Part shown: positions 23,071-31,440 of the stretch, in pieces
How the letters are laid out: each line of letters begins with the position of its first letter
Position numbering within the stretch: position 1 is the stretch's first letter
Assembly: GCA_052390415.1 (NCBI GenBank)
Contig: JBQTGY010000095.1
Coordinates: 1 to 31,609, forward strand
Length of the DNA: 31,609 nucleotides
Source: JANNWF01 sp052390415
GTDB taxonomy: Bacteria > Pseudomonadota > Gammaproteobacteria > Xanthomonadales > Xanthomonadaceae
Direction of reading: 5' to 3'
Program-made: the position numbers and the translations under genes
Notes under the pieces: generated by a model
The model's database searches: none
Told to the model about the DNA's origin: nothing
The model's input: only the letters and a program-made list of their open reading frames with translations

Positions 23071-23909
23071 GCGAGGCCGCCGCCCGCCCGCGTCGACGCG
23101 CGCGCAAGGCAGACCCGTTGCCCACGCCCGAACCGCTGCTGACTCCACCCTCGTGGTTCAAGCTCGCCCTGGAGGGCCGCGTCTTCATCGAGTGGTCGGC
23201 GTGGCTGTTGGCGTCGCCTTGGTTCAGTCGCGCGCCCAAGGGTGATGGCCATCCGGTGATCGTGCTGCCGGGGTTGATCGCTGGCGACAGCAGCACCTGG
23301 CCGCTGCGCAATTTTCTTGAAACGCTGGGTTATGCGGCGTATCCGTGGGAGCAAGGCATCAATCGCGGTCCGCGCGCCGGTTTGCTGCCCAAACTCATTG
23401 CACGGATCAAATCCCTGGAAGATCAGCACGGATCGCCGGTCAGTATCATCGGCTGGTCACTGGGCGGCGCCATGGCCCGCGCATTGGCCGTGCGCATGCC
23501 TGAGCGTGTGCGTTGCGTCATCACTCTCGGATCCCCCTTGAGCGGTGACGGCAACGGCAGCAATGCCACCCGCGTGTTCGAGTGGGCCAGTGGCATGAGC
23601 GCCAGCGACCCGCGACTGCAACGCATGATGGGCGGGCATCCACCTGTGCCCATGACTTCAATCCTGAGCAAGTCGGATGGCGTGGTCGATTGGCGCATGA
23701 GCCTGAACCCGGCGGTGGATCGCGCGGAAAATATCGAAGTCAGTGCCAGTCACCTGGGGTTGGGCGTTAATCCCATCGTGTTGTGGGCGATCGCGGATCG
23801 CCTCGCGCAGCGCCCAGACAGCTGGCAACCGTTTGAGCGCAGCGGCTGGCGCCAGTTGCTGTACCGCGATCCGCAGCGAGTGCCGTTGGAAGATCTGTTT
23901 GGCGGTTAA
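23067..23909 (+). CDS. Alpha/beta hydrolase (lipase-like)
   Basis: 280 residues, GTG start in a GTGA overlap with the WS/DGAT stop. The basic, Pro-rich first ~28 residues are probably disordered. The fold starts at HPVIVLPGLIAGDSSTW (oxyanion strand), the nucleophile elbow is GWSLGG with Ser131, the acid is likely Asp204 or Asp208 (SKSDGVVDW), and the catalytic His is His229 (SASHLGLG). This matches lipase/PGAP1-like hydrolases found beside WS/DGAT genes. No signal peptide is present, so it is cytoplasmic or membrane-associated. The substrate, perhaps a wax ester or triacylglycerol, is inferred from the neighbour. Confidence 0.85.
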   Translation: MSEAAARPRRRARKADPLPTPEPLLTPPSWFKLALEGRVFIEWSAWLLASPWFSRAPKGDGHPVIVLPGLIAGDSSTWPLRNFLETLGYAAYPWEQGINRGPRAGLLPKLIARIKSLEDQHGSPVSIIGWSLGGAMARALAVRMPERVRCVITLGSPLSGDGNGSNATRVFEWASGMSASDPRLQRMMGGHPPVPMTSILSKSDGVVDWRMSLNPAVDRAENIEVSASHLGLGVNPIVLWAIADRLAQRPDSWQPFERSGWRQLLYRDPQRVPLEDLFGG

Positions 23910-24529
23910 TGCCCCTGCTGATGGACAAGCCATTTTCACCAGCCTGCGAACGCAATCGCGATCCCATCCTGACGATATTGAGCACATTTTTTGCCGACCG
24001 CCGTTCGGTGCTGGAGATTGGCAGCGGCACGGGTCAACACGCCGTGCACTTTGCAGCGGCGATGCCACAATTGAGCTGGCAATGTACTGATCGTGCCGAG
24101 CACTTGCCCGGCATCCGCTCATGGTTGCGGGAAGTTGCGCTAAGCAACACGCCCGCACCGTTGGTTTTGGATGTGACTTCGAGGTCCTGGCCGCTCGGCA
24201 GTTTTGATGCCGCCTTCAGCGCCAACACGCTTCACATCATGAGTTGGCCTGAGGTCGAAGCGCTGTTTTTCGGACTGGATCGTGTGCTTGCTGGCAACGC
24301 CCGACTGGCGATTTACGGCCCCTTTCGGCGCGGCGGTGCGCACACCAGCGAAAGCAACCAACGCTTCGACGCTCAGCTGCGGACGCAAAACGACGCCATG
24401 GGCATTCGCGACCTCGAAGCCGTCGACGCGCTGGCCACCCGCTCTGGTTTCGAGCGCTTGGAAGCCGTGGCCATGCCGGCCAATAATCTCTGCTTGCTTT
24501 GGCAGCGCAGACCTCGATCCTCCACATGA
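23909..24529 (+). CDS. DUF938 class I SAM-dependent methyltransferase
   Basis: 206 residues. The ATG shares a base with the hydrolase stop (TAATG); an ATG four codons later is also possible. The N-terminal FSPACERNRDPILTIL and the SAM-binding loop VLEIGSGTGQHAVHFA (~35-50) are characteristic of DUF938, and the later FSANTLHIMSWPEVEALFFGL and YGPFRRGGAHTSESNQRFD blocks confirm it. The methylated substrate of this family is not known. Tight overlap with the hydrolase suggests one transcript from the acyltransferase gene. lpxK starts 118 nt downstream. Confidence 0.9.
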   Translation: MPLLMDKPFSPACERNRDPILTILSTFFADRRSVLEIGSGTGQHAVHFAAAMPQLSWQCTDRAEHLPGIRSWLREVALSNTPAPLVLDVTSRSWPLGSFDAAFSANTLHIMSWPEVEALFFGLDRVLAGNARLAIYGPFRRGGAHTSESNQRFDAQLRTQNDAMGIRDLEAVDALATRSGFERLEAVAMPANNLCLLWQRRPRSST

Positions 24530-24647
24530 TTCGAACATCGGCAAGGGCGGTCGCGGCAATTGGCCAGTCGCTTTGTGTGCAGCCGATCATGGCTGCGCGA
24601 GTGCAACCCTCGGCTCCGGGTTGCCCACGGTGCTGAGCAGGACGAAG

Positions 24648-25673
24648 GTGACGCGCTGGTTAGAGGATCGCTGGTATCAAGGCAAATCAGTCGGACCGGG
24701 TCTGCTGGCCTTGGCATGGATTTTCGGAGTCGTGGCTCGGCTTCGACGCTCGCTCTATCGGTCAGGTTGGCTTGTGGTCGAACGCCTCGACTGCCCGGTG
24801 CTGGTCGTTGGCAATCTCACCGTCGGTGGAGCGGGGAAGACACCGTTGACCTTGGGTCTGGTGGAGGGATTGCTTGCCCGTGGATGGCGACCTGGGGTGA
24901 TTTCGCGCGGTTTTGGTGGGGACGCCCAAGGCGCGACCCTGTTGCCAGATGCACCCGATCCAGCGCGATTTGGTGACGAGCCTTGTTTGATCGCTGAACG
25001 CAGCGGCGTGCCGGTGGCGGTGGCTCGGCGGCGTGCCGAGGCAGGGCGTTTGTTGCGCACGAAGTGCGAAGTGAATGTATTGATCGCCGACGATGCCTTG
25101 CAGCACTTGGCATTGGCGCGAGACATCGAGGTGTTGGTGATCGATGGTCGGCGGCTGTTCGGCAATGCTCGCCTGCTGCCGGCCGGTCCATTGCGTGAAC
25201 CACCAGCACACGCGCTGCGCTGCGACTTTCGGGTCGTGAATGGTGAGGTGGTCGCCGCTAACGTAGCGGTCGACGGGGTCGCGGCCGCCATTGTCGACGC
25301 ATGGCCGATGGCCTTGCAGATCGAGCGCGCCGTGCGGCTGGATGGCAAAGGTGAACGTGGTCTGGACAGCTTTCGTGGCGAGGCGATCAATGCGTTGGCT
25401 GGGATTGCCGATCCGGCGCGTTTTTTTGCGGCTCTGGCCGGCAAAGGCTTGTCGGCTAATCTGCATCCGTTCGCGGATCATCATCCATTCCAAGCCGCTG
25501 ACTTTGGATTTGACGACGGCCGGCCCCTGTTGATGACCGAGAAGGACGCCGTGAAGTGCCGCGTTTTCAGCCGTCCGAATTGGTACTACGTGCCAGCGGA
25601 TTGTTTGCTCGATCCAGCCTTCCTTGATTCAGTCCATGCACGCCTGACAGCTATCGTGAATCCACAGCCATGA
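24648..25673 (+). CDS. lpxK: Tetraacyldisaccharide 4'-kinase
   Basis: 341 residues if started at the GTG at 24648, which has AGGA 5 nt upstream; a GTG at 24630 would add six residues but lacks a ribosome site. It phosphorylates the 4' position of the lipid A precursor at the inner membrane. A membrane-associated helix (GLLALAWIFGVVARLRRSLY) precedes the P-loop VGNLTVGGAGKTPLTL. The family blocks GVISRGFGG, DEPCLIAERSGVPVAVARRR, LIADDALQHLALARDIEVLVIDG and LMTEKDAVKC are all present. kdsB overlaps the stop (ATGA). msbA, often the upstream neighbour, is absent here. Confidence 0.95.
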   Translation: MTRWLEDRWYQGKSVGPGLLALAWIFGVVARLRRSLYRSGWLVVERLDCPVLVVGNLTVGGAGKTPLTLGLVEGLLARGWRPGVISRGFGGDAQGATLLPDAPDPARFGDEPCLIAERSGVPVAVARRRAEAGRLLRTKCEVNVLIADDALQHLALARDIEVLVIDGRRLFGNARLLPAGPLREPPAHALRCDFRVVNGEVVAANVAVDGVAAAIVDAWPMALQIERAVRLDGKGERGLDSFRGEAINALAGIADPARFFAALAGKGLSANLHPFADHHPFQAADFGFDDGRPLLMTEKDAVKCRVFSRPNWYYVPADCLLDPAFLDSVHARLTAIVNPQP

Positions 25674-26473
25674 CCGAATCGTTCGATTTTGTGGTCGCCA
25701 TTCCAGCGCGTTACGCCTCTTCGCGTTTGCCAGGCAAGCCCTTGGCTGACATCGCCGGCGAGCCGATGATCGTGCACGTCGCACGCCGTGCGCGCGAGGC
25801 CGGCGCGTCAGCGGTGGTGATTGCCACCGACGACCAACGCATCGCTGACGCCGTTGCGCCGCTTGGTTTGCACGTGCAGATGACCCGCGCCGATCACGTT
25901 TCCGGCACGGATCGACTGGCTGAATGTGCCGTCCTGCAGGGATGGGCGGATGATCGCATCGTGGTCAATCTGCAAGGCGACGAGCCGCTGGCGCCGCCGA
26001 GCGTCATTCGTGCGGTTGCGCAGTGTTTGCACTCAAGTAACGCGCCGATGGCGACCTTGGCCGTACCGTTGGATGAAGCCGCCACGTTGTTCGACCCCGC
26101 CTGCGTGAAACTGGTCCGCAATGCGGCGGGCGACGCGATGTACTTCAGTCGCGCGCCGATTCCCTGGGATCGCGATCGCTTCGCGCTGGATCGGGTGACA
26201 CTCACCGGTGCGCACTGGCTGCGCCACGTCGGTTTATATGCCTACCGGGTGGGCGCCTTGCGCGAGTTCGCCGCGATGCCACCCGGCGTGCTTGAACAAG
26301 TGGAGTCGCTTGAGCAGCTGCGTGTACTGGAAGCGGGCTGGCGAATTGCTGTGGCGATCAGCCCAGTGGCGATTCCGGCGGGCATCGATACGCCGGCGGA
26401 TTTGCAGCGGGTACGCTCGTTGCTGGCGTTGAATTCGGATCGACAGTCACCAGCGATGCAACTACGGGAATGA
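25670..26473 (+). CDS. kdsB: 3-deoxy-manno-octulosonate cytidylyltransferase
   Basis: 267 residues, ATG overlapping the lpxK stop. It activates Kdo with CTP for transfer to lipid A. The nucleotide loop IPARYASSRLPGKPL, TDDQRIADA, DHVSGTDRLAE, VVNLQGDEPL with metal-binding Asp, YFSRAPIPWDRD and LEQLRVLEAGWRIAV are all as expected. The Trm112-like gene that sits between lpxK and kdsB in many related bacteria is missing, and the two genes overlap directly. Confidence 0.96.
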   Translation: MTESFDFVVAIPARYASSRLPGKPLADIAGEPMIVHVARRAREAGASAVVIATDDQRIADAVAPLGLHVQMTRADHVSGTDRLAECAVLQGWADDRIVVNLQGDEPLAPPSVIRAVAQCLHSSNAPMATLAVPLDEAATLFDPACVKLVRNAAGDAMYFSRAPIPWDRDRFALDRVTLTGAHWLRHVGLYAYRVGALREFAAMPPGVLEQVESLEQLRVLEAGWRIAVAISPVAIPAGIDTPADLQRVRSLLALNSDRQSPAMQLRE

Positions 26474-26982
26474 TCCAGGCAATGAACAGCATCCTCTTCG
26501 TCTGCATGGGCAATATCTGTCGCTCACCCTTGGCCGAGGGCATCATGCGCGCGGCGTTTGCGGCGGCCGGCTTGCGCATCGAGGTCGATTCCGCTGGCAC
26601 CCTCGGCTACCACGCGGGTGAGGCCGCCGATCCACGGGCGCGGGCGGTGGCAAAACAACGGGGTATACCCATCGATGACCTGCGCGCACGCCAGCTCTGC
26701 ATCGAAGATTTTCATCGTTTCGATTTGATTCTCGCCGCCGACAGCCAAAACCTCGCCGAACTCAAGCGTCTGCAACCAAGCGATGCCCGTGCCCAGGTGG
26801 CGTTGTTGCTGGATTGGGCGGGTGCTGCCAGCACGGGCCAGGTGCCCGATCCCTACTACGGTGATCGCCGCGATTTCGAGCGCGTGTTCGACTTGCTCAG
26901 TAACGCCAGCCACGGCTTGGTCGCCCGGTTGCGCTCGCCCGACACGTCAACCACGCGGTCAGACCCACGTGAACAGGCATAA
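26470..26982 (+). CDS. Low-molecular-weight protein-tyrosine phosphatase
   Basis: 170 residues, ATG overlapping the kdsB stop; a second ATG four codons later with AGG just before it may be the real start. The phosphate loop CX5RS is CMGNICRS with Cys12 and Arg18, and the general acid is Asp127 in VPDPYYGD. Such enzymes dephosphorylate tyrosine kinases of polysaccharide export. No such kinase is nearby; the lpxK-kdsB-ptp order is common in this bacterial group, so an envelope role is likely. The last ~15 residues are Ser/Thr/Arg-rich and probably disordered. Confidence 0.92.
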   Translation: MIQAMNSILFVCMGNICRSPLAEGIMRAAFAAAGLRIEVDSAGTLGYHAGEAADPRARAVAKQRGIPIDDLRARQLCIEDFHRFDLILAADSQNLAELKRLQPSDARAQVALLLDWAGAASTGQVPDPYYGDRRDFERVFDLLSNASHGLVARLRSPDTSTTRSDPREQA

Positions 26983-27080
26983 TCGGGCGGTTACTGGGAT
27001 CGCTTTCACACATTCCCGGTCGGCACTGCCCCTGACGCCAAACCAAACGCGAATCCCGACGCGATCACCGAGCCCCACGC

Positions 27081-28496
27081 ATGAGTCCAGCGCCAGAATT
27101 TTCCAGTTCGCTTGAATGGTTGAATGCGCCACCGGTGACGCTGGCATCCCAGCGAGGACGGGTTGTCGCCCTGGTGTTTTTCAGTGCAGGTTCTGCTTAT
27201 GGCTGCAACGTGCTGGAAGATCTGCGCTTCCTGCAGGCACGGCATTCCGACAGCCTCGTGGTGATCGGCATCCACACACCCAAGTTCGAAGCCGAGCGGC
27301 AAGCGCGTTTGGCGTTGAAAGCGGTCAATCGACTGGGCGTACGTTTTCCGGTGGCTCACGATCCCAACTTCATCACCTGGCAGCATTACGGCATCCGCGC
27401 GTGGCCGACAGTCGTATTGCTCGACTTGCAAGGGCAGGTCGTGCATAGCGTGTTAGGCGACCTGCAACGCGAAGCGCTGGATAAGCGAATCAATCAGATA
27501 CTCGAGCAAAGTGGATCGGCTGATCGGGTGTTCGATAGCGTGCAGTCGGTATCGCGCCCCGAGCCACGGCAGCCTTTGCAGTTCCCGACGGGATTGGCCG
27601 CCACCGCCACCCATGTGTACGTGGCTGACACCGGCCATCATCGGATCATCGAATGCACGCCTGAGGGCCGCATCCTGCGCCAGTTCGGATCGGGCAATGC
27701 CGGCAATCTCGATGGAGCGGGTGGCGAGGCGGGCTTCAATGCGCCGCGCGCGCTTTGGTTGGCCAAGGACTTATTGTATGTGCTGGACAGCGGCAACCAC
27801 TCCTTGCGCCGCATCAAATTGCTGACCGGCGAAGTCGAGACCCTGGCTGGAACCGGTCGGGTCGGCGACTTCTCAAGCGTCGGCAAGGCGGATCCGCGTC
27901 AGCAGGCGATGAATCTGCCTTGCGACATCGTCGGTTCATCCGATCGCTTGTTTATCGCCATGGCCGGTGCCAATCAGGTCTGGGAATACGATCTGGTGCA
28001 ACGCAAGTTGTCGGTATTGGCGGGGTCGGGGCAGTTGGGTTTGAGTGATGGACCGGCGCATAGCGCGTCCTTCGCCCAGCCTTCGGGCTTGGCCCTGGTA
28101 CAGCAAACGCTGTACATCGCCGATGCTGCCAGTTCGGCGATTCGCTCCTTCAATCTTGGTACCGGACAAGTGCAAACCTTGGTCGGACAGGGCGTGTTTT
28201 CGTTTGGCAATGAAGACGGCAGCCGCGCTTCGGCGATGCTGCAATACCCGAACGGCTTGGCCCTTGATCCCCGCGCGCCGGTGCTGTGGGTGGTCGATAG
28301 CTACAACTGCTGCTTGCGCATGTTGCGCCTCGGCGGCGGTGAAGTGCGGCGATTCGATCTTGATTATCGCCTCAGCGAGCCCGTCGGCATTACCGTGAGT
28401 CAGGGCTCGTTGTATGTGTCCAACACCAACGCGCACGAAATCCTGCGGATCGATCCGGAAGCGAAGGCAGCGCGCCGTATTCCTATCGGCGAGTGA
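27081..28496 (+). CDS. Thioredoxin-like/NHL-repeat propeller protein (NHLRC2-like)
   Basis: 471 residues. A thioredoxin-like domain (~10-150: LVFFSAGSAYGCNVLEDLRFLQ, HYGIRAWPTVVLLDLQGQVVHSVLG with cis-Pro) is followed by an NHL beta-propeller (~165-470) with repeats such as PTGLAATATHVYVADTGHHRIIE, PRALWLAKDLLYVLDSGNHSLRRI and PSGLALVQQTLYIADAASSAIRSF. This order matches NHLRC2. In NHLRC2-type proteins the redox site has two or more Cys; here it is SAYGC with only one, so classic disulfide exchange is doubtful. No signal peptide is seen. The stop overlaps the uvrC start (GTGA). The 98 nt before the gene hold no obvious element. Confidence 0.86.
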   Translation: MSPAPEFSSSLEWLNAPPVTLASQRGRVVALVFFSAGSAYGCNVLEDLRFLQARHSDSLVVIGIHTPKFEAERQARLALKAVNRLGVRFPVAHDPNFITWQHYGIRAWPTVVLLDLQGQVVHSVLGDLQREALDKRINQILEQSGSADRVFDSVQSVSRPEPRQPLQFPTGLAATATHVYVADTGHHRIIECTPEGRILRQFGSGNAGNLDGAGGEAGFNAPRALWLAKDLLYVLDSGNHSLRRIKLLTGEVETLAGTGRVGDFSSVGKADPRQQAMNLPCDIVGSSDRLFIAMAGANQVWEYDLVQRKLSVLAGSGQLGLSDGPAHSASFAQPSGLALVQQTLYIADAASSAIRSFNLGTGQVQTLVGQGVFSFGNEDGSRASAMLQYPNGLALDPRAPVLWVVDSYNCCLRMLRLGGGEVRRFDLDYRLSEPVGITVSQGSLYVSNTNAHEILRIDPEAKAARRIPIGE

Positions 28497-30352
28497 GTGT
28501 GACAGTGGCTGAGTCAATGCCGGCAGACGCGGCATTCGATGGCCGCCGCGCCACCCGGCGCATGACTGCAGAGCCCGGGGTGTATCGCATGCTCGCCGCG
28601 GATGGCAGCGTGCTGTACGTCGGCAAAGCGGCGTCACTCAAAAAACGCGTGTCCAGCTATTTCAGCGGCGCGCCGCGTGAACCGAGATTGGCCGCGATGA
28701 TCGCCCAGATCGCCGCCATCGAGATCATCGTCACCCGCAGTGAAGGCGAGGCGCTGTTGGTCGAGAATCAGCTGATCAAGTCGCTCAAGCCGCGTTACAA
28801 CGTGCTGCTGCGCGACGACAAGAGCTATCCGTACGTGCGCATCACTGCCGGTGAGCAGTTTCCGCGGATCGCCTTCCATCGCGGCAGTCGCGGCGACAAG
28901 GATCGTTACTTCGGCCCATTTCCGGGGGCCATGGCGGTTCGGGAAACGCTCAACGCCATCCACAAATTGTTCTTGCTGCGCAGCTGCGAAGACAGCGTAT
29001 TCAAGAACCGCAGTCGGCCGTGTCTGCAATACCAGATCAAACGTTGCAGCGCGCCTTGCGTTGGCTTCATCAGTGCCAGCGATTACGCGCTCAGTCTGCG
29101 GCGCGCCAGCTTGTTTCTGGATGGCAAGAACAGCGAGCTGACCAACGAGCTTGGCAACGAAATGGACGCGGCGGCGGCTTTGCTCGAGTTCGAGCGCGCG
29201 GCGCGCCTGCGCGATCTGGTCGGCAACCTGCGCAAGGTGCAGGCGAAACACCACTCGAATGGCGATGATGCCGATCTGGACGTACTGGCTTGCGCCATCG
29301 ACGGCGGCCAGGCCTGCGTATTGCTGTTGTCGTTCCGTAACGGCATGAACCTCGGCAGCCGCAGCTTCTGGCCGCGATTGAATGGTGTCGAAGACCTGTC
29401 GGAAGTATTGGCCGCGTTTGTTACCCAACACTATCTGGGTTTTCCGCCGCCGCGCGAGATCATTCTTGATCGTGAAATAGCCGACCGAGAACTGATTGAA
29501 TCGGTGCTCAGTGAGCGCGCCGGTCGCGCGGTGCGTCTGACCCACTCGGTGCGCGGCGAGCGCGCGCGGCATCTGGATCTTGCCAAGCTCAATGCGGTAC
29601 ATGCCTTGGCCGCCGAACGCAGCTCCGCCGCCGCACAGCAACGTCGCTTGAGCGCGCTGCAAGCGCTGCTGGCGCTGCCCACGCCGCCGCAACGCATCGA
29701 ATGCTTCGATATCAGTCACACCATGGGCGAGGCGACGGTGGCTTCCTGCGTGGTGTTTGATGGCGAAGGCCCGGCACGCGCGTTGTACCGACGCTTCAAC
29801 ATCGCCAACATCGAACCCGGAGACGACTACGCCGCCATGCGGCAAGCTTTGCTCCGACGCTTTCGTCGCGGCCAGGCGGATGGCGTGCTGCCCGACTTGC
29901 TGCTGATCGACGGTGGCAAGGGCCAGCTGGCGCAGGCGCACGAGGTATTTGCCGAGCTGGAGGTCAGTGGCATCACCGTGATCGGTGTCGCGAAGGGCGT
30001 CGAGCGCCGCGCCGGACACGAAGCCTTGATTCTGGCCGACGGCCGCGAGTTGCGGCCGGGCGCTGATTCGGCGGGCCTGCAACTTATCCAGCAAGTGCGT
30101 GACGAGGCGCATCGCTTCGCCATCACCGGACATCGCGCCCGTCGCGGCAAGGCGCGCGAAACCAGTGTGCTGGAGTCCATCGAAGGCATCGGCGCGCGTC
30201 GGCGGGTTAAGCTGCTGAAGCACTTCGGTGGATTGGCTGGGCTGAAGCTGGCTGGCATCGAGGAGATCGCGCGGGTCGACGGTATCAATGCTGAACTGGC
30301 GCGACGGGTTTACGGCGCGCTGCATGGATTTGAGGAGACAGTTTCGACATGA
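28493..30352 (+). CDS. uvrC: UvrABC excinuclease subunit C
   Basis: 619 residues, normal length. The GTG at 28493 overlaps the previous stop; an ATG at residue 9 is an alternative. UvrC cuts both sides of bulky DNA lesions. The GIY-YIG nuclease is at ~25-105 (GVYRMLAADGSVLYVGKAASLKKRV), a Cys-rich stretch follows (RPCLQYQIKRCSAPCVGF), then the UVR motif that binds UvrB (~205-240), the RNase-H-like nuclease (ECFDISHTMGEATVASCVVF; PDLLLIDGGKGQL), and two helix-hairpin-helix motifs at the end (IEGIGARRRVKLLKHFGG). uvrC followed by pgsA is a conserved gammaproteobacterial order. Confidence 0.97.
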   Translation: MSVTVAESMPADAAFDGRRATRRMTAEPGVYRMLAADGSVLYVGKAASLKKRVSSYFSGAPREPRLAAMIAQIAAIEIIVTRSEGEALLVENQLIKSLKPRYNVLLRDDKSYPYVRITAGEQFPRIAFHRGSRGDKDRYFGPFPGAMAVRETLNAIHKLFLLRSCEDSVFKNRSRPCLQYQIKRCSAPCVGFISASDYALSLRRASLFLDGKNSELTNELGNEMDAAAALLEFERAARLRDLVGNLRKVQAKHHSNGDDADLDVLACAIDGGQACVLLLSFRNGMNLGSRSFWPRLNGVEDLSEVLAAFVTQHYLGFPPPREIILDREIADRELIESVLSERAGRAVRLTHSVRGERARHLDLAKLNAVHALAAERSSAAAQQRRLSALQALLALPTPPQRIECFDISHTMGEATVASCVVFDGEGPARALYRRFNIANIEPGDDYAAMRQALLRRFRRGQADGVLPDLLLIDGGKGQLAQAHEVFAELEVSGITVIGVAKGVERRAGHEALILADGRELRPGADSAGLQLIQQVRDEAHRFAITGHRARRGKARETSVLESIEGIGARRRVKLLKHFGGLAGLKLAGIEEIARVDGINAELARRVYGALHGFEETVST

Positions 30353-30383
30353 TCGACAGCAGCACCCGCCAGCCCGCCCGCCC

Positions 30384-30953
30384 ATGCGCCTGACCGTCCC
30401 CACCTTGCTCACCCTGTTCCGGATCGCCCTGATCCCGGTGCTGGTGCTGGTGTTTTTCTTGCCTTACAAGTGGACAAACTTTGCCGCTGCACTGATCTTC
30501 GCCTTGGGCGCGATCACCGATTGGCTGGATGGCTGGATTGCGCGCCGTTTCAACATGTATTCGGCGTTCGGTGCCTTTCTTGATCCGGTGGCGGACAAGC
30601 TGGCCGTTGCGGTGGCGCTGATCCTGATCGTGCAGCACCACAACACCATCTTCATGGCGCTGATCGCCGCCGTCATCATCGGCCGCGAGATCACCATCTC
30701 GGCGCTGCGCGAATGGATGGCAGAGATCGGCCAAAAGAATACGGTGCGTGTGGCCATGGTCGGCAAGATCAAGACCATCCTGCAAATGGTCGCGCTGGTG
30801 ATGCTCCTGTATCGGGTTGACCTCGGACCGATCCCGATTTTTATGCTGGGCGAAGCCCTGCTGGCGATTGCAGCTGCGCTCACCTTGTGGTCGGGAGCGG
30901 CCTATCTACGCGCCGCCTGGCCGGCAATGCGCGCCAACAACGACGGCGAATAG
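30384..30953 (+). CDS. pgsA: CDP-diacylglycerol-glycerol-3-phosphate 3-phosphatidyltransferase
   Basis: 189 residues from ATG 30384, which gives the family start MRLTVPTLLTLFRI; a longer frame reaching into uvrC is not supported. It makes phosphatidylglycerol-phosphate at the inner membrane. The CDP-alcohol phosphotransferase motif DGxxARx8Gx3Dx3D is intact in TDWLDGWIARR and FGAFLDPVADKL. Further hydrophobic segments span the membrane (LIPVLVLVFFLPY, FMALIAAVIIGREI, TILQMVALVMLLY). The gene starts 31 nt after uvrC and probably shares its transcript. Confidence 0.95.
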   Translation: MRLTVPTLLTLFRIALIPVLVLVFFLPYKWTNFAAALIFALGAITDWLDGWIARRFNMYSAFGAFLDPVADKLAVAVALILIVQHHNTIFMALIAAVIIGREITISALREWMAEIGQKNTVRVAMVGKIKTILQMVALVMLLYRVDLGPIPIFMLGEALLAIAAALTLWSGAAYLRAAWPAMRANNDGE

Positions 30954-30985
30954 GTTGAAATTTCGATCTGTCGCAATGCAACATG

Positions 30986-31013
30986 TTGACAACGGCGTTT
31001 CATTCCGTAAGAT
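30986..31013 (+). promoter_or_regulatory. Strong promoter of tRNA-Gly
   Basis: TTGACA (30986-30991) and TAAGAT (31008-31013) are spaced 16 nt apart. A GC-rich stretch (GCGCGGC) follows the -10, the discriminator type of stable-RNA promoters under stringent control. The tRNA begins 12 nt later. Confidence 0.8.
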
Positions 31014-31025
31014 GCGCGGCTCAGT

Positions 31026-31101
<76 letters not shown>

Positions 31102-31115
31102 AGCATTCGAGATGA

Positions 31116-31141
31116 CCCCGGTTCTGCCGGGGTTTTCTTTT
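31116..31141 (+). terminator. Intrinsic terminator after tRNA-Gly
   Basis: CCCCGG/CCGGGG forms a perfect 6-bp stem with a 5-nt loop, followed by TTTTCTTTT. It separates tRNA-Gly from tRNA-Cys, so tRNA-Cys should have its own promoter or depend on read-through; I see no strong promoter in the 64 nt between. Confidence 0.88.
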
Positions 31142-31205
31142 GGTAGATGTCGCTTTCAGTAGCAACGACACAACGCCGACGGCGAACACGCCAACGGCAG
31201 CCTCC

Positions 31206-31279
31206 GGCCTGGTGGCAGAGTGGTCATGTAGCGGCCTGCAAAGCCGCGTACGCCGGTTCGATTCCGACCCAGGCCTCCA
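31206..31279 (+). tRNA. tRNA-Cys (GCA)
   Basis: 74 nt with encoded CCA. Acceptor GGCCTGG/CCAGGCC, short D-stem GCA/TGT as in other tRNA-Cys, anticodon stem GCGGC/GCCGC with loop CTGCAAA (anticodon 31238-31240). The T-stem GCCGG/CCGAC has one C-A mismatch at its second pair, where CCGGC would be expected. Confidence 0.93.
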
Positions 31280-31313
31280 ATTGCACTTGCCGCCATGTAC
31301 GGTCAAGTCACCC

Positions 31314-31339
31314 AAAGCCTCGGTTTTCCGGGGCTTTTT
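31314..31339 (+). terminator. Intrinsic terminator after tRNA-Cys
   Basis: AAAGCCTCGG/CCGGGGCTTT forms a 10-bp stem (one T-G pair) with a TTTT loop, followed by more T residues. It lies 35 nt after the tRNA. Confidence 0.88.
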
Positions 31340-31440
31340 GGTTTTGGGACTTTGGATTTCCGGTGCCGGTGTATGTCGCATCGATAAGCATCGCCCGCTC
31401 GTGAGCAACGCGAAACCTGACTAGCCTTGGTCCTCAGCTT

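Noticed and set aside
28634..30412. 592-codon minus-strand frame opposite uvrC
   Set aside because: Antisense of an intact uvrC with all its domains; the product is Gln/Ala/Arg-rich without motifs.
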